A DNA stretch of 64,000 nucleotides from assembly GCA_033065855.1 (NCBI GenBank), contig JAVXUO010003005.1, positions 1 through 64,000 of the forward strand, read 5' to 3'. Source of the DNA: Escallonia rubra (taxonomy: Eukaryota; Streptophyta; Magnoliopsida; Escalloniales; Escalloniaceae). Positions 34,934 to 46,661 of this stretch are shown piece by piece. The stretch's first letter is position 1, and every line of letters begins with the position of its first letter. Below the pieces are notes generated by a model. The model had not been told where the DNA came from and searched no databases. It was given only the letters and a program-made list of their open reading frames with translations. Made by a program: the position numbers and the translations under genes.

Positions 34934-36627
34934 GGGTAAATTACACAAAACTCTCCTGAGGTTTTACATAATTACTCCACTACCGCTATCTTTAAAAATT
35001 ACACTCCGCTCAAAAAGTAACATTTTTTCTTACGGTGTTAACGATGCAATGCAAAAGGACATAAATGCCCCTCAACAACGTTTTCTTGGAATTTGGCTGA
35101 AATTTACAAAAACTGAGAAATCTGGCTCTTCACTCTTGCCTACTGACATCAAGTCAAAAAAACAAAATGCTGCAGTCTCTCGACAACATATGGTGATTCA
35201 ATGAAGCATCTCAAAATGTGATCCCATTTTGGATAATACCCCAGAATGGTTCAGGGCCCCTTTCTCAGTGTGCTTTCTTTGTTCTCTTTCTCTTTTCATG
35301 ACCCTCCACCTTCCGGCGGCGACGACCCTCCAGCTTCAGGCGACGACGACCCTTCATTTTCCAGCGACGACGACCCTCCAGTTTTCGGCTACGACGACCC
35401 TCCATTTTCCAGCGACGACATAGCCAAGATGGCCTCATATCCCTTCTCTCGTCTCCCGTCTCCATACGGCTCATATCACCACCATCATGCCAGTCACCAT
35501 CGTACCTCAGGACCACCACCATCACCACCAATCTGATGCCCACCATCAACACCCTAGATCTAAACGCCATCACATAATATAAACCCACCCTCGTTCACCC
35601 TTACCCATAACCACCGATCTACACGCCGGAGCTTGCCCTTTAAGGTTTACCTTGTGCAGAAGAAAATCTGTTGCTAACATCAAATACCAAAAAATATAAA
35701 AAGATAAGGATCTATAACAAAGAACTCCATTCAAAATTGTTTTTCCTAATCCTCAATGTATATTTTTTATCCCATTTTATCAGGGTTCCTTCTCAATGTT
35801 TCTATTTTTTTTTTGGACAAAAATTGGAAGAAGAGCTATCTTACTTAATCAACCCAAACATTTTCCCATCCATCAGAATTAGAAGACTCGGAAGTAAGGC
35901 CTTTTGCTGGTCTACTGCCCACATGATTTGTACCCGATGACTTCAATGCCTTCTCCTCATCCCAGTCATCATCCCAACCTTGATCCCAACCTTCTGGTGT
36001 TTCCCCATTTCCATTTACAGATGAAAGGAACGCTGGCTTGCCCATCTCAAGTTCCTGGTATGGAACTTCGTCAAGATGTCGTCCCCTTTTTCCAAACATA
36101 AAGCACGCCCACATCCCTCCCATGATCAGAGCTGCCACAAACAGTACATAAGACCTTGTAGGCAGCGACAAGCTCCTGGAAGGCGGCGGGGGAGACGCCG
36201 AACTGAGCGAGCTTGTTCGGGCGGCGCTGGAGGGCAAGCCGGCGGTAGGCGGAGCGGATCTCGTCGGCGGTGCAATCGCCGCCAAGCCCCAACACCTTGT
36301 ATTGGCACCGCTTTCCCAGCAATGCCATGTTATACGGCATTTAGGGTTTGTTCAGGAATGGACCCTTTGTAGAGTACTTTTTTTTTTGGGAGAATAGTAT
36401 ATGTATTTTCTTTTATAAAATGTTATAAAGAGGGGGTATTTTGGGTATAAAAATTACATAAAGGAATGTGTCAGGGAATCTTGAAACGGAGTTGGACGGG
36501 CCGTTAAAAGTGTGTAGTTGTGTGTAATGCGGGTACAAACCTCAGCGGGGCGGAGTGTAATTTTTAAAGATAGCGGTAGTGGAGTGTAATTACGTAAAAC
36601 CTCAGTAGGATTTAGTGTAATTAACCC
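34934..36627. mobile_element. Gene-capturing MULE, copy B
   Basis: This is the second copy of the element at 29901-31597, with termini GGGTAAATTACACAAAAC and, inverted from the right, GGGTTAATTACACTAAATC. It is nearly identical along its length to copy A, as expected if the two arose by duplication of the surrounding retroelement rather than by separate insertions. Confidence 0.75.
35845..36340 (-). pseudogene. Captured DnaJ + membrane-protein chimera, copy B
   Basis: The organisation is the same as in copy A. The J-domain part reads [20 protein letters not shown], closer to the family norm than copy A (R for H, L for F). The tail again ends DGWENVWVD. The HPD tripeptide is also RPN here, so that change predates the duplication. 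Confidence 0.7.
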
Positions 36628-36829
36628 TTTTTTTTTTATTTCGGATAGTTTTTCGAGCTCTATCCATAGAAAACCTCATTTCCTCCAAAAGACTTCAGTT
36701 GGAAGCTCTACTTATAAAAAATTCCTTTGACCTCCACTCGAGAACTTTCTTTAGTCAAACTCCGTAGAGTTTTACCCACGGGCTCTTTAGAGCACAAAGG
36801 AAATGGAGTTAGGATGTCTGCACGGGCGA

Positions 36830-38000
36830 CAAGTTCGGCGATCATTCTACTCGGACATGGCTTGTCCGAGCTCAATGGGTTTATTCCAAATCTGTTCGGG
36901 CATGATGCTTCAGTTCCTTTATGCTTCATCCGAGCACAAAGGGTATGAAGTTGGTTCTCTGCTTGGGTGGAGTGCTCGGCCAACATTCTGTTCGGACAGA
37001 ATGTTGGTCCAAGCTTTGGTCACTCTGCTTGGGCAGAGTGTTCGGCCAACATTCTGCTCGGACAGAATGTTGGTTTCAATTTCCACGTATGAACTCATCC
37101 TCCAAAGGATGGTCCTTCAGGTGTTGCCTCCGAGCCTTAGATCTAGTCTTCATCTTGTAGGCTCTTTATTTCTTTTTAGACTGAGTATTTTGATGCCCTT
37201 TTAAGGGCATTCTATGTACTCTATCTTTTGTTCTATTTATGGTACTTTGTTCACTATGTGTTTTTTATGGTTTATTCTACCATTCACACAGCGTTATCTA
37301 TTTTTACTTTGACTCAAACGCTTTAATCGTCACTTAAAGAGTCGGCAAAGAAGTCGAGCACCCTCGCTCGGCCGATATTTCGAAGAAGCAAAAGCTTTGG
37401 TGGAGTGACGATGCCCCCATTAACTTTTGTTTCTTCACGGATTTAGATCTGTAGCTAATCTGTTTGGCTTCTCTTGTATTTTTATAAAACCCAAGAGTTA
37501 TACACTCTGTTCGGGCAGAGTGTTCGGCCGTCACTCTGTTCGGGCAGAATGTTCTGGCTAAGCTTGTCACTCTGTTCGGACAGAATGTTTTGGCTAAGCT
37601 TATCACTCTGTTCGGGAATAATGTTCGGCCATCATTCCATTCGGACATAATGTTTTGACTAAGTTTATCACTCTGTTCGGGCAGAGTGTTCGGCCATCAC
37701 TCTGTTCGGACAGAATGTTTTGACCAAGCTTATCACTCTGTTCGGGCAGAGTGTTCGGCTATCACTATGTTCGGACATAATGTTTTGGCTAAGCTTATCA
37801 CTCTGTTCGGGCAGAGTGTTCGGCCATCACTCTGTTCGGACAGAATGTTTTGGCTAAGCTTATCACTCTGTTCGGGCAGAGTGTTCGGCCATCACTCTGT
37901 TCAGACAGAATATTTTCGCTAAGTTGATCACTCTGTTCGGGCAGAGTGTTCGGCCATCACTCTGTTTAGACATAATGTTTTGGCTAAGTTTACATTATAA
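36830..38000. repeat. Tandem repeats of GTTCGGACAGAATG type in the retroelement
   Basis: From about 37500 to 37990, units of 59-64 bases alternate TCACTCTGTTCGGGCAGAG, TGTTCGGCCATCACTCTG and TTCGGACAGAATGTTTTGG with CTAAGCTTA, about eight times. Related but looser copies occur at 36840-37080. The array lies between the protease-like part and the nested MULE. It codes for nothing evident. Confidence 0.88.
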
Positions 38001-38238
38001 CAATGTTTAGAAAGATAACTTTATTGCTCGAGCAAAAGATAAAATTTATACTGGATTGCTTAACAACCCATTTATTCGAAAAAATATTCTAAAGACAATT
38101 TCTAAGAGATTGGGGTTTTGATAAGGTCTGAGCCCCTTATTACCCCAAAAAGAATGTGTCTTGCCTCGGGGCAAGATGTTACTGCGCGACGTGTTGTTTT
38201 ATAACAACCGATATGGGCTTGAGTCCGAACCTTTTCCA

Positions 38239-40560
38239 TCAGGTCAAGATTTCCTTGGAGTCCAATTTTTTTGTCTTCTTTGGTCGGCACGAAGTAACAT
38301 AACATTGTCGAGCTATAGTCTGGTCTCCTTTCACCTCTCCAATCCCGTGTTCCATGGGAAACTTCATCTTGAGGTGATAAGTTGACACTACAGCCTGTAA
38401 TTGATTGAGTGTTGGTCGTCCCAATATGGCGTTGTATGCTGAGGGGACCTTTACCACCACGAAATCAAACATGAAGTTGGCTTCTGCCGGAGGTGTGTCA
38501 ATCGCAACTGGGAGTGCGATGATACCTTCGACCGCAACTGGATGATTGGAGAATCCATACAACGGTGTGTCCATCTTTCAGAGACGGTCCGCTGGAATGT
38601 TCATCTTCTGAAATGAATCGTAAAATAAGACATCGACGGAACTTCCGTTATCAATCAAGACACGCTTTACATCGAAGTTTCCAGCCTTCATTGTGATGAC
38701 TAATGGATCGTCATGAGGAGTTTTTATACCCCTTGAATCTTCATCGGAAAAGGTGATCGCCGCTACGGGTACTACATTCTGTTTCTTATTCGGGGGTTAA
38801 CTCGTTATGCACACTTCTCTGGCGTATGCTTTTCGAGCCTGTCCTGATGAACCTCATGCTGCTAATCCCCCAGATATAGTGTTGATTGTACGCGCATTCT
38901 CTTCCCGATCTTCTCTTTCTTCCATGGCCGGAGGTGTCTGTTGTCTTCCTTCTCCAGGAGTTGCAAACTTTCTCAACTGGCCACGCTTGATAAGGGCCTC
39001 AATTTCTCGTTTAAGTGTCCCGCAATTATCAGTTGTGTGGCCATGATCATTGTGAAAGTGACAGCATAAATCTTTGTTCATTTTATTTGGTAGAGATTTC
39101 ATTTTGTCTGGCCACTGGAGAGCTTTATCGTCTTTGATCTCGTGAAGAATCTGTGATGGTTTTGCATTGAGAGGTGTTAGGTTTTCCGAAGCAAACCGGT
39201 CTTTCGAACGTCGATCATCGCGCTTAGATTGTTTTGCTGGCTTGCCTCCTTGAGGAGTTTTCTCTCGAGATTGTTTCTTCTTTTCTTCCTTTCCTTCTCC
39301 ATGTCATTCTCTGTGTGTCTCCAAGTATTCCTCAGCCTGAATATATTTGTTAGCCTTCTCCAGAAGGACTTTCATATTACCTGGAGGACTTTTGTTTACA
39401 GAGAACGCAAATTCGGATGTTGGTCGAAGGCCTCGGAGGAAGGTAGTATACTTCACGGATTCGTCTAAGTTATCGATTTCCAAAGTAGCTGCGTTGAATC
39501 GTCCGACGAAGTATGCCAAAGATTCGTTTTTCTCTTGCACGATGTTTAGCAGACTCGCCGAGTTTTTCCTCCGGGAGCGACTTCTTACAAAGTGTTTTGA
39601 AAGAAATCTGATAATTGGCTGAAGGAGTAGATGGATCTTGGTTGTAGAGATTTGAACCATGCATGTGCAGCCTTCCTCAGAGTGGTAGGGAAGGCTCTGC
39701 ATATGACAGCATCTGAAACCTGGAGGAGTAACATGTTTGTTTGAAATTGATAAACATGTTCTCTTGGATCTCTAGTCCCATCATAGAGGTCACACTGAGG
39801 CATTCGGAAGTTGGGAGGTAGCTTTGCTTTCTCAATGGTTTCGGATAACGGATATCCAGATTCTTCCCTTGGGAGAGATCGTTCTGGAGAGCGATATCTA
39901 GGTACCATCTTCCAGGAGTCTCGTTCTTGGGAACGAAACTCAGGCGTCCTCTTTCTGTGGACAGATCTTCGAGGGGTTTCAGCTCTGGAGACTCATTTGG
40001 GAGAGGAGTTGGTACTGCCTTCGACTGATGGATCCCGTCGATAGCATGATCCACACCTGGTCATGTGGTTTCCACTTTTTTCTCTGGGATCATAAGTTGG
40101 ATCGGCCGTTGATCTGTACCTGCGGCCGTAGCTTGATCTGGAGGTGAGACGAAGACGAAGGTCGTTAGGGTCAAGATGAGAATGGTGAGTAGACTGCGGG
40201 GCCACCGCCATGTCGAGCTTTTGTTGAAGAGTGTTTACAACATTCTTCAGTTCATGGATTTCCTTTGTAAGGTTATCATGTGGTGTTTTGAATAGCTGAC
40301 GGTTTACGCGATGGCGGAGGTCACCGTTTTTCAGAGTAGACGTCGGAGAACGGTTTCTCCGAGGTCTAGTTTCTGATTCGGGAGTAGCAGATGTTACGTT
40401 GACTTAAACATCTTCAGAAAAACTCGCGCAATGGCGGCGTAAAGGGGTCGAGTGTTGGTCATGAGAACGACCTGGTCGACGAGAGCTGCTAGTTCGCGCA
40501 TGATGGTTCTGGGAATGATTCTGTGAAGAGTCATCGGAAGAAGAGTGGTTGGCCATGTTC
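38239..40560 (-). pseudogene. gag and protease-like region of the Ty3-type element (fossil)
   Basis: In minus-strand order there is a polar N-terminal leader (MANHSSSDDSS type), a Retrotrans_gag-like capsid region with the family signature DLYDGTRDPREHVYQF and HAWFKSLQPRSI, a CCHFHNDHGHTTDNC knuckle, and an aspartic-protease-like part with YNAILGRPTLNQL. The coding is broken in several places, and polymerase parts are not seen. The order and signatures match non-chromovirus Ty3 elements of the Tat type. In life, Gag would have formed cytoplasmic particles around the element RNA. Confidence 0.85.
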
Positions 40561-40575
40561 CCTGTAGTGGTCCCA

Positions 40576-41033
40576 CGGATGGCGCCAATCTGTTGCAGCT
40601 AAAAACTGGATCGGGAACCACACCAGAAATCAGGCCTGCAAAAGAGAACACGGAGTGACCGCCAGGTGGGGTTCCGGCGGGGGAACGCTCCGATGCTTAA
40701 GTCAGAGATGGCTAACAATGTAGAACTCTGAGAAGCAATAAAGACACAATGTGTATATGTGTGAGCTTCCCTTTACCTGAGGGGCTTGACCCCTTTATAT
40801 AGTGGTAGAAAGAGGAGTCCTAGTAGGACTGGGTTTTGACCAACTCTAATCAGAATCTAATTAGGATCCTAGAGGATCTCATTTGAATCTGAGCTGATAG
40901 AGTCAGAGTCTCTTTAGGATTCTGCCTGGTGACTGATACGGTAAGTGCCATATTAGTAATGAGCCAGTATGGGTTACGTGTCACAACTGCCACGTGTCGT
41001 CCGTAGATTGGATGGATATTTTTAGCTATATCA
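40576..41033 (-). repeat. LTR 3 (5' LTR) with primer-binding region
   Basis: The LTR spans 40591-41033 (443 bases), and the primer-binding region GATTGGCGCCATCCGTGGGA follows directly at 40571-40590 on the minus strand. The outer flank AGTTG (41034-41038) matches the flank of LTR 1. Confidence 0.92.
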
Positions 41034-41038
41034 AGTTG

Positions 41039-41900
41039 GAAATCTGTTTTCTTGTTTTTTGCCTATATATCCCTGTACCTGTTCTCAAATCCAATCACCC
41101 ACCCTTCTCTATCCTGTACTTTATTCTTTGTGTATGCTCGTATGTTTTCTCTATGTGCTTATGCTTAGTGAAACTCACTTGCCATAATTTTATAAGGCTA
41201 CAATTCAGGTAAGTTTTAAATCCCTAGGTCTAGAATCCTCCCTATCTTCGTCCCCTCAGTCTGTTCCTATACAGCTCTGGATCCATCGAGATAGAGGTGT
41301 CGTCAACTGTAGAATTAGAGTCGCCTCCCTCGCTCACCCAGAGGTCATCCTCAAAATTGGTAAAAGAGGCCCCGAGCCGGGCTGTCAAATATGAACTCCT
41401 CCCAAGCATCGAAGAAGTGCTGACACGCTTTTCTTCTTCTGCGACCGGATAAGGAGCTTCTCATTTCCCTTCCGCGGTGCACAGGTTATAGCTTTCCCCT
41501 TGTCCCTGCTTGGATACTCCGCATTGATCTTGGCTTCGAAGCAAGTCTGCAGACTGGTCATGGGGCAATTCTGCTAGTGACCCGTGTCTTAATTATGCCA
41601 CCCTTCGGAGTGCAAGGCCCGCTACTCAGTTTTATAAAAAATTCATTATCTATTTGGCTGTCGATGCTTTGTGCAGCCGAGCTTTCGATCCTCCTTCCAA
41701 TTGTGGCGTAGACATTCCAATCACGCCCACTGCAATGTCTTGCTGCAAGACTTGAGTGGTCAATTTGGCAACTATCTCCTTCAGGCTGTGAAACAATTTG
41801 TAGGCACCCCTCAGCTTCTTGCCCGGAACCTGCAATTAAGAATGGTTAATTCCCAACGTGACAAAATATGAAAACTATGGAGAAAAAAAAGAAGAGAGGA
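41039..41900 (-). pseudogene. Unrecognised coding-like remnant, right part of the interrupted locus
   Basis: Minus-strand reading includes the acidic segment FEDDLWVSEGGDSNSTVDDT followed by SISMDPELYRNRLRGRR and a stop near 41240. A second stretch at 41835-41650 reads LRGAYKLFHSLKEIVAKLTT. I cannot name the family, though such tails occur in plant transposon-associated proteins. With 27441-28402 it flanks the retroelement array and was probably continuous before that insertion. Confidence 0.35.
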
Positions 41901-43260
41901 TGAATGTAATGCCCCGGGAATCCGGAGCACCGCCGCCTCGAAATTCCGAGTCGTTAACCTACCAGATCATATCAAACATGTCAAATATGTTCACTAATGC
42001 ATATTCGAAATCATCTAATTCACCATCAACTCAGATTTTTCAAAATACTAGATTACAACTGCTTGGCTTAAACTATTACAGCTTATGTCCTTTGTAATTC
42101 AAATTCTTAAGAACCAATTAACAGCACCGACCCGCGAAGGGGTCTTCCTATACAGTGGTGATGGCTCATCGAAATCTCACACAGACTCTAACCCATTCCT
42201 GAACATGCTATAGTTGATCATCACCTACAGAAGGGAGCCAAACAAAGGGTGAGCTTTTGAGAGCTCAGTAAGGTCGTACAAGGAATACAAAAAAGATTAC
42301 AACACGATTCCAAAGAATCCAACGGACGATGATTTCCAAATCACTTCGAACGATAAAAACCTCAATGATTTCCAAAATGATCAAAATTCATCATAAATAA
42401 ATATCAAAATAGACAAATACAATCACGACGGGTTCTAAAACGATCAATAAAATATCATTTCTAAAATACAACAAAGCTTTCTCGAGGTATTTCAAACCAA
42501 TTGAGATAATCCTTTCTTAGTCATTTTCGTAACAATCATAGAACATATGGTGCAAATAAAAGTTGGTAGTAGGTTGATCCTGGGAGGTTACAATGCCAAT
42601 TCAAAGTTGGTAGTGTACACATGCATGATGAACCATAATAATTACTAATCCCATCGGGTACTAGCCGGTGTTTCATGCAGGATTCAAACCAGCCTTATAC
42701 CGCCTCCCCACGGAACGGATATCCAGGTCAACACAGAAAAATCAACAATATCAATGAGCGTTAACATAAGCTCAAATCACCGAAATCAATTCGGGTCCCA
42801 ATAACAATAACATACTGATGTAAGTCATCATTCAAAATTCCAGAAGAAAAATCACAAATAAATAGCAAAACGATTACGAATTGTTATCGAGTTTAGGCAC
42901 AACGATTCGGAAGAAGGGATACAAACAATTATCAAGTTTTCTCAACATGCAACAACAGGTGAGCACCACAAGATTTCCAAATAATCGATTCAGGTTCAAT
43001 ATTAAGGTTTATGGGCAATAACATGTTGATATCAATACATAACTCATAATTCAACATTAGTCATAAGTAAATCAAAGGAGTACTTAGGAGTATGAGTTAT
43101 CCAAATAAGGGTTCGGACGAACGTCCTTACCCAGGATTTAGATAGAATCTCTTAACTGGATCCATAGCTAAATTATCCTAATCGGAAAGTCTTTAGCTTT
43201 ACCAATCTTACTAGGGGTCATCAACTGATGATTATGGCTCAGCTCCACTCCCGTCACAAC

Positions 43261-43593
43261 CTAATGGTTTTCATTTTTCCGGTGTACTGCATACACATGG
43301 GCCTTGCAGCCGGTACCCGGAAATGTATCCCATTTTTTTTGTCTTGTTAGCCCTTTGTCACTGATCCGTACAACCGGGGGTACATGCGGTGCTCCTCTAT
43401 GACACTCAAATAGTCTTCCACAAATTTGATCTGTATTCGTCCGTTTTCTAGTCGTCTTAATTCTAATACCGAAACCTATCGTTTTCGAATATGCTCTATA
43501 GTATGCTTCAACTTTGTCCAGTGTTTGAAAAACTTGACCCAAGTAAGGTGGATCAGAATCTTCATAAAAATTATTTCCTCCTGTTGCATCCAT
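43261..43593 (-). pseudogene. FAR1-type DNA-binding domain fragment
   Basis: The frame starts MDATGGNNFYEDSDPPYLGQ and continues FQTLDKVEAYYRAYSKTIGF then GIRIKTTRKRTN, CGRLFECHRG and GTGCKAHVYAVHRK (110 aa). This is the N-terminal FAR1 zinc-binding (WRKY-GCM1-like) domain, found in FHY3/FAR1 transcription factors and in the MULE transposases they derive from. The first 14 residues are the acidic leader. No MULE transposase or SWIM domain follows, so it is a single-exon fragment. It lies amid LTR-like sequence and could be a host FAR1 exon, a MULE remnant, or captured sequence. Confidence 0.78.
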
Positions 43594-43689
43594 ATTTATA
43601 CTGAAATCTAAAAAATAAAAATTATATCATTCTCAAAAAGTCATAGAATTAAATAAAATAAAAATTATTTCCTCCAGTTGTGTCCCGTT

Positions 43690-45380
43690 TTATAATGTTC
43701 AATTACCAAAATACCCCCAATGAGCGGTAAATTCCCGAAATGCCCCCGGGGGTTCATTATCACCCTAACGCCCCCAAATCAGCTTCAAAACAACCTTTCA
43801 GGTGTTTTATAGACATTTCTAGACTAAAAAGTTGTTTGAAAAACATAACATTGTAGAATTAGCAAAATACCCCTCTTGGGGTGGCAAATTACCAAAATGC
43901 CCCATGGCATCAGAAAATCTCAAAAGTGCTTTGAAATGCTATCTTAAGCTTCCTGAATTCATTCTTGATCTAAAAAGTATTTTACGGATTTTTCGCCCAA
44001 AAATCCTGAACCGGTGTCCGGATCGAGCGCTTAAAAGCTCGTTCGGCCAAAAAAATAGCTAACGACTTCGGAATGGGGCAAATTCCTGGGAAATGGAACT
44101 TTCCAACATCCTACGGTTCTCATAAAAGTTACGCGCAAAATCGCGCTAGCTTAATAATTTAAATTACACTGCAAAGTTACAAGGTTCCACGTATCAGTTA
44201 ACCCCTTTCCAGTCTTTGGAAACATCTCAGAACAACTTTAAAATAACTTTTCAGGTGTCTTACACCCCTTCCCGAACTAAAGGCCATTCGGAAAAATTTG
44301 ACAGAAAAATTACCAAAATACCCCCCGATCAGCGGCAAATTACCGAAATGCCCCCGGGGGTTCATTATCACCCTAACGCCCCCAAATCAGCTTCAAAACA
44401 ACCTTTCAGGTGTTTTACTTATATTTTTGGACTAAAAATTCGTTTGAAAAACTTAACATTGTAGAATTACCAAAATACCTCTCTCGGGGTGGCAAATTAC
44501 GAAAATTCCCCCTGGCATCGGAAAATCTCAAAAGTGCTTTGAAATGCTATTTTAAGCTTCCTAAATTCATTCTTGATATAAAAAGTATTTTACGAATTTT
44601 TCGCCCAAAAATCCCGAACTGGTGTCCGGATCGAGCGCTTAAAAGCCCATTCGGCCAAAAAATAGCTAACGACTTTGGAATGGCGCAAATTCCTGGGAAA
44701 TGGAACTTCCCAACCTCCTAGGGTTCTCATAAAAGTTTCGCGCGAAATCGCGCTAGCTTGATAATTTAAATTACACTACAAAGTTACAAGGTTCCCCGTA
44801 TTAGTTAACCCCTTTCCAGTCTTTGGAAAAATCTCAGAACAAATTTAAAATAACTTTTCGGGTGTCTTACACCCCTTCCCGAACTAAAGGCCATTCGGAA
44901 ATCAGCGGCAAATTACCGAAATGCCCCCGGGGGTTCATTATCACTCTAACGCCCCAAATCAGCTTCAAAACAACCTTTCAGGTGTTTTACTTATATTTTT
45001 GGACTAAAAATTCGTTTCAAAAACTTAACATTGTAAAATTACCAAAATACCCCTCTCGGGGTGGGAAATTACCAAAATGTCCCCTGGCATCGGAAAATCT
45101 CAAAAGTGCTTTGAAATTCTATTTTAAGCTTCCTGAATTCATTCTTGATCTAGAAAGTATTTTACGGTTTTTTCACCCAAAAATCCCGAATCGGTGTCCG
45201 GATCGAGCGCTTAAAAGCCCGTTCGGCGAAAAAAATAGCTAACGACTTCGGAATGGCGCAAATTCTTAGGGTTCTCATAAAAGTTTCGCGCGAAATCGCG
45301 CTAGCTTGATATTTTAAATTACACTGCAAAGTTACAAGGTTCCCCGTATCAGTTGACCCCTTTTCATTCTTTGGAAAAAT
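43690..45380. repeat. Three tandem units of about 600 bp
   Basis: The phrase CCCCCGGGGGTTCATTATCA starts near 43745, 44350 and 44925; CTCAAAAGTGCTTTGAAAT occurs near 43920, 44527 and 45098. GTGTCCGGATCGAGCGCTTA recurs with the same spacing. Units are about 607 and 575-595 bases long. Within a unit, CAAATTACCGAAATGCCCC and ATTACCAAAATACCCC are related sub-units. Lys-rich open frames here are not recognised proteins. Confidence 0.9.
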
Positions 45381-46134
45381 CTGAAATTTTTCCCTGATAT
45401 AGATCTTTTAAAAATAACTAGGGTTTTTTTTTGCACTTTGGCAAAATCTAGCTCTAGATATTTTTTATAAATTCGTGAAAAATTCAAATTTTGACGCCCT
45501 AAAAAATCGCTATTTTGGAATCTATAAATGTAATACCCTGATTTGTATAAACCTAATTTTGACGCCCTAAAAACCCGCTCATCCGATCTTCGATTGATCT
45601 GATTTTTGTTTCGTTCAATTTGTATTTTCGTTATCTTCGATTTGAGTCTACAATGACTATTTTTGGACTTCGAATGAATATTCGCTAATAAACACTAGTT
45701 CAATCCCTAATTTCAAACTCTAAAAAAAACACGAATTTTAAACTATGGTAAGAACAATTTAAACATAAGACAATTTAAACAATCCATTGGTAAAAACAAT
45801 TTGAAATTAACATTGAATTATAAGAAAATTCAAAATACTTACTTGTTTTAACTTGATATATTTAAAGAAAAATCCACCGATCTTCTAGCGTAAATTTCTT
45901 TTTGTTTGTATCATTGTGGAGATTATGTAGGTGAGATTTGGAGTATGAAGAGAGTTGGTAAAGATGATGGAGAGTGGAAGAAAGGGTTCGGGGAGAACGG
46001 CTTATAAAGAGAGAACAGTGAAGGAGAGAGAAGAAAGAAGACAGAGAAAAAAAATCCGTGAGTGAGCAGTAGTCAAAGGCTGTGGAAAAAGACTGTGCGG
46101 CCGAGCTTTAAGCTGGCTCTGGAAAAAGGACAGA

Positions 46135-46345
46135 AGGGGGGGGGGGGGGAAGGACACCACGTGGGGGGGGGGAGGGGGCATCACGGGGGGGGGGAAGGAC
46201 TCCACGTGGCCGGAGGGGAAGGACACCATGTGGCAGGGGGGAAGGACACCACGTGGCAGGGGGGGAACCGCAACACTTTGTTGCAGTTTGGCCACGTGGC
46301 AGGAAGGGGGGAAGGGAAGGACACCACGTGTCGCGGGGGGAGGGG
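46135..46345. repeat. G-rich minisatellite with clustered CCACGTGGC boxes
   Basis: About seven units of GGGAAGGACACCACGTGGC type, 25-60 bases apart, are separated by G runs of up to 11. Each carries a G-box/ABRE-like CACGTG core, sometimes altered (CATGTG). G-box and ABRE elements are bound by bZIP and bHLH factors in plants; whether these copies are bound is unknown. Confidence 0.8.
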
Positions 46346-46349
46346 GGAC

Positions 46350-46632
46350 CGCAACACTTTGTTGCGGTTTGGGGGCCTTTGACGGTAAAGGACAACCGCA
46401 ACAAAGTGTTGCGGTTAGGTTTTTGGCATGGAAAATGGGGATTTACACGGTGGGCCCCCAACCGCTACTCTTTCTTGCGGTTGGGGTTGAAGGGCATAAA
46501 TGTCAAATTTTGCAACCGCATGAAAGAGTAGCGGTTGCTACTCTTTCAAAATTAAAAAAAAACACATCTGAGCTGTCCACGAGTACATGTGGACGGCTAC
46601 ATTTTTGGTGGAGAAATAATAATTTCTCCACC
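46350..46632. repeat. Series of hairpins built on AACCGCAACA and AACCGCTACTC
   Basis: Three inverted repeats are packed together. AACCGCAACA and TGTTGCGGTT are separated by three bases (46394-46416). CAACCGCTACTCTTTC pairs with GAAAGAGTAGCGGTTG (46459-46474 and 46522-46537). GGTGGAGAAAT pairs with ATTTCTCCACC (46607-46617 and 46622-46632). This looks like the end of an unclassified transposon. A short stretch at 46570-46600 resembles the end of the long-TIR elements to the right. Confidence 0.8.
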
Positions 46633-46661
46633 GGTAGACAGGGATCGGATATATATATATA

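Larger units (their letters stand above)
28408..41033 (-). mobile_element. Tandem Ty3-type LTR array: three LTRs, two internal regions, one TSD
   Basis: The order is LTR, internal region A (28851-32288), LTR, internal region B (32732-40590), LTR. The outer flanks carry the same 5-bp duplication AGTTG (28403-28407 and 41034-41038), and none is seen around the middle LTR. A single insertion followed by unequal recombination, or insertion of an already tandem molecule, would give this. A and B share most of their 3' halves, including nested MULEs. Region B holds gag and protease-like parts only; no reverse transcriptase, RNase H or integrase is seen, so the family looks non-autonomous (TR-GAG-like). 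Both internal regions are broken fossils. About 12 differences in 443 LTR bases suggest an age near one million years under commonly used plant rates; this is a rough estimate. Confidence 0.88.
41905..45900 (-). mobile_element. LTR-like fossil of the GT/LTR family, minus orientation, boundaries uncertain
   Basis: On the minus strand it ends GGATTCCCGGGGCATTACA at 41905, resembling the end ATTCCAGGATGTTACA of the plus-strand LTR at 60770. A shared box, GAGCTCTCAAAAGCTCACCC, occurs at about 42250-42270 here and at 60430-60450 there. No primer-binding site follows, so this is a solo or 3' LTR. It includes 0.6-kb tandem repeats and a FAR1-type coding fragment, so it is composite and broken. The right limit is not resolved. 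Confidence 0.45.

Noticed and set aside
45531-45560. TGTAATACCCTG as the start of another plus-strand LTR
   Set aside because: The surrounding 70 bases are a local duplication (AATTTTGACGCCCTAAAAA on both sides) and no LTR features follow.
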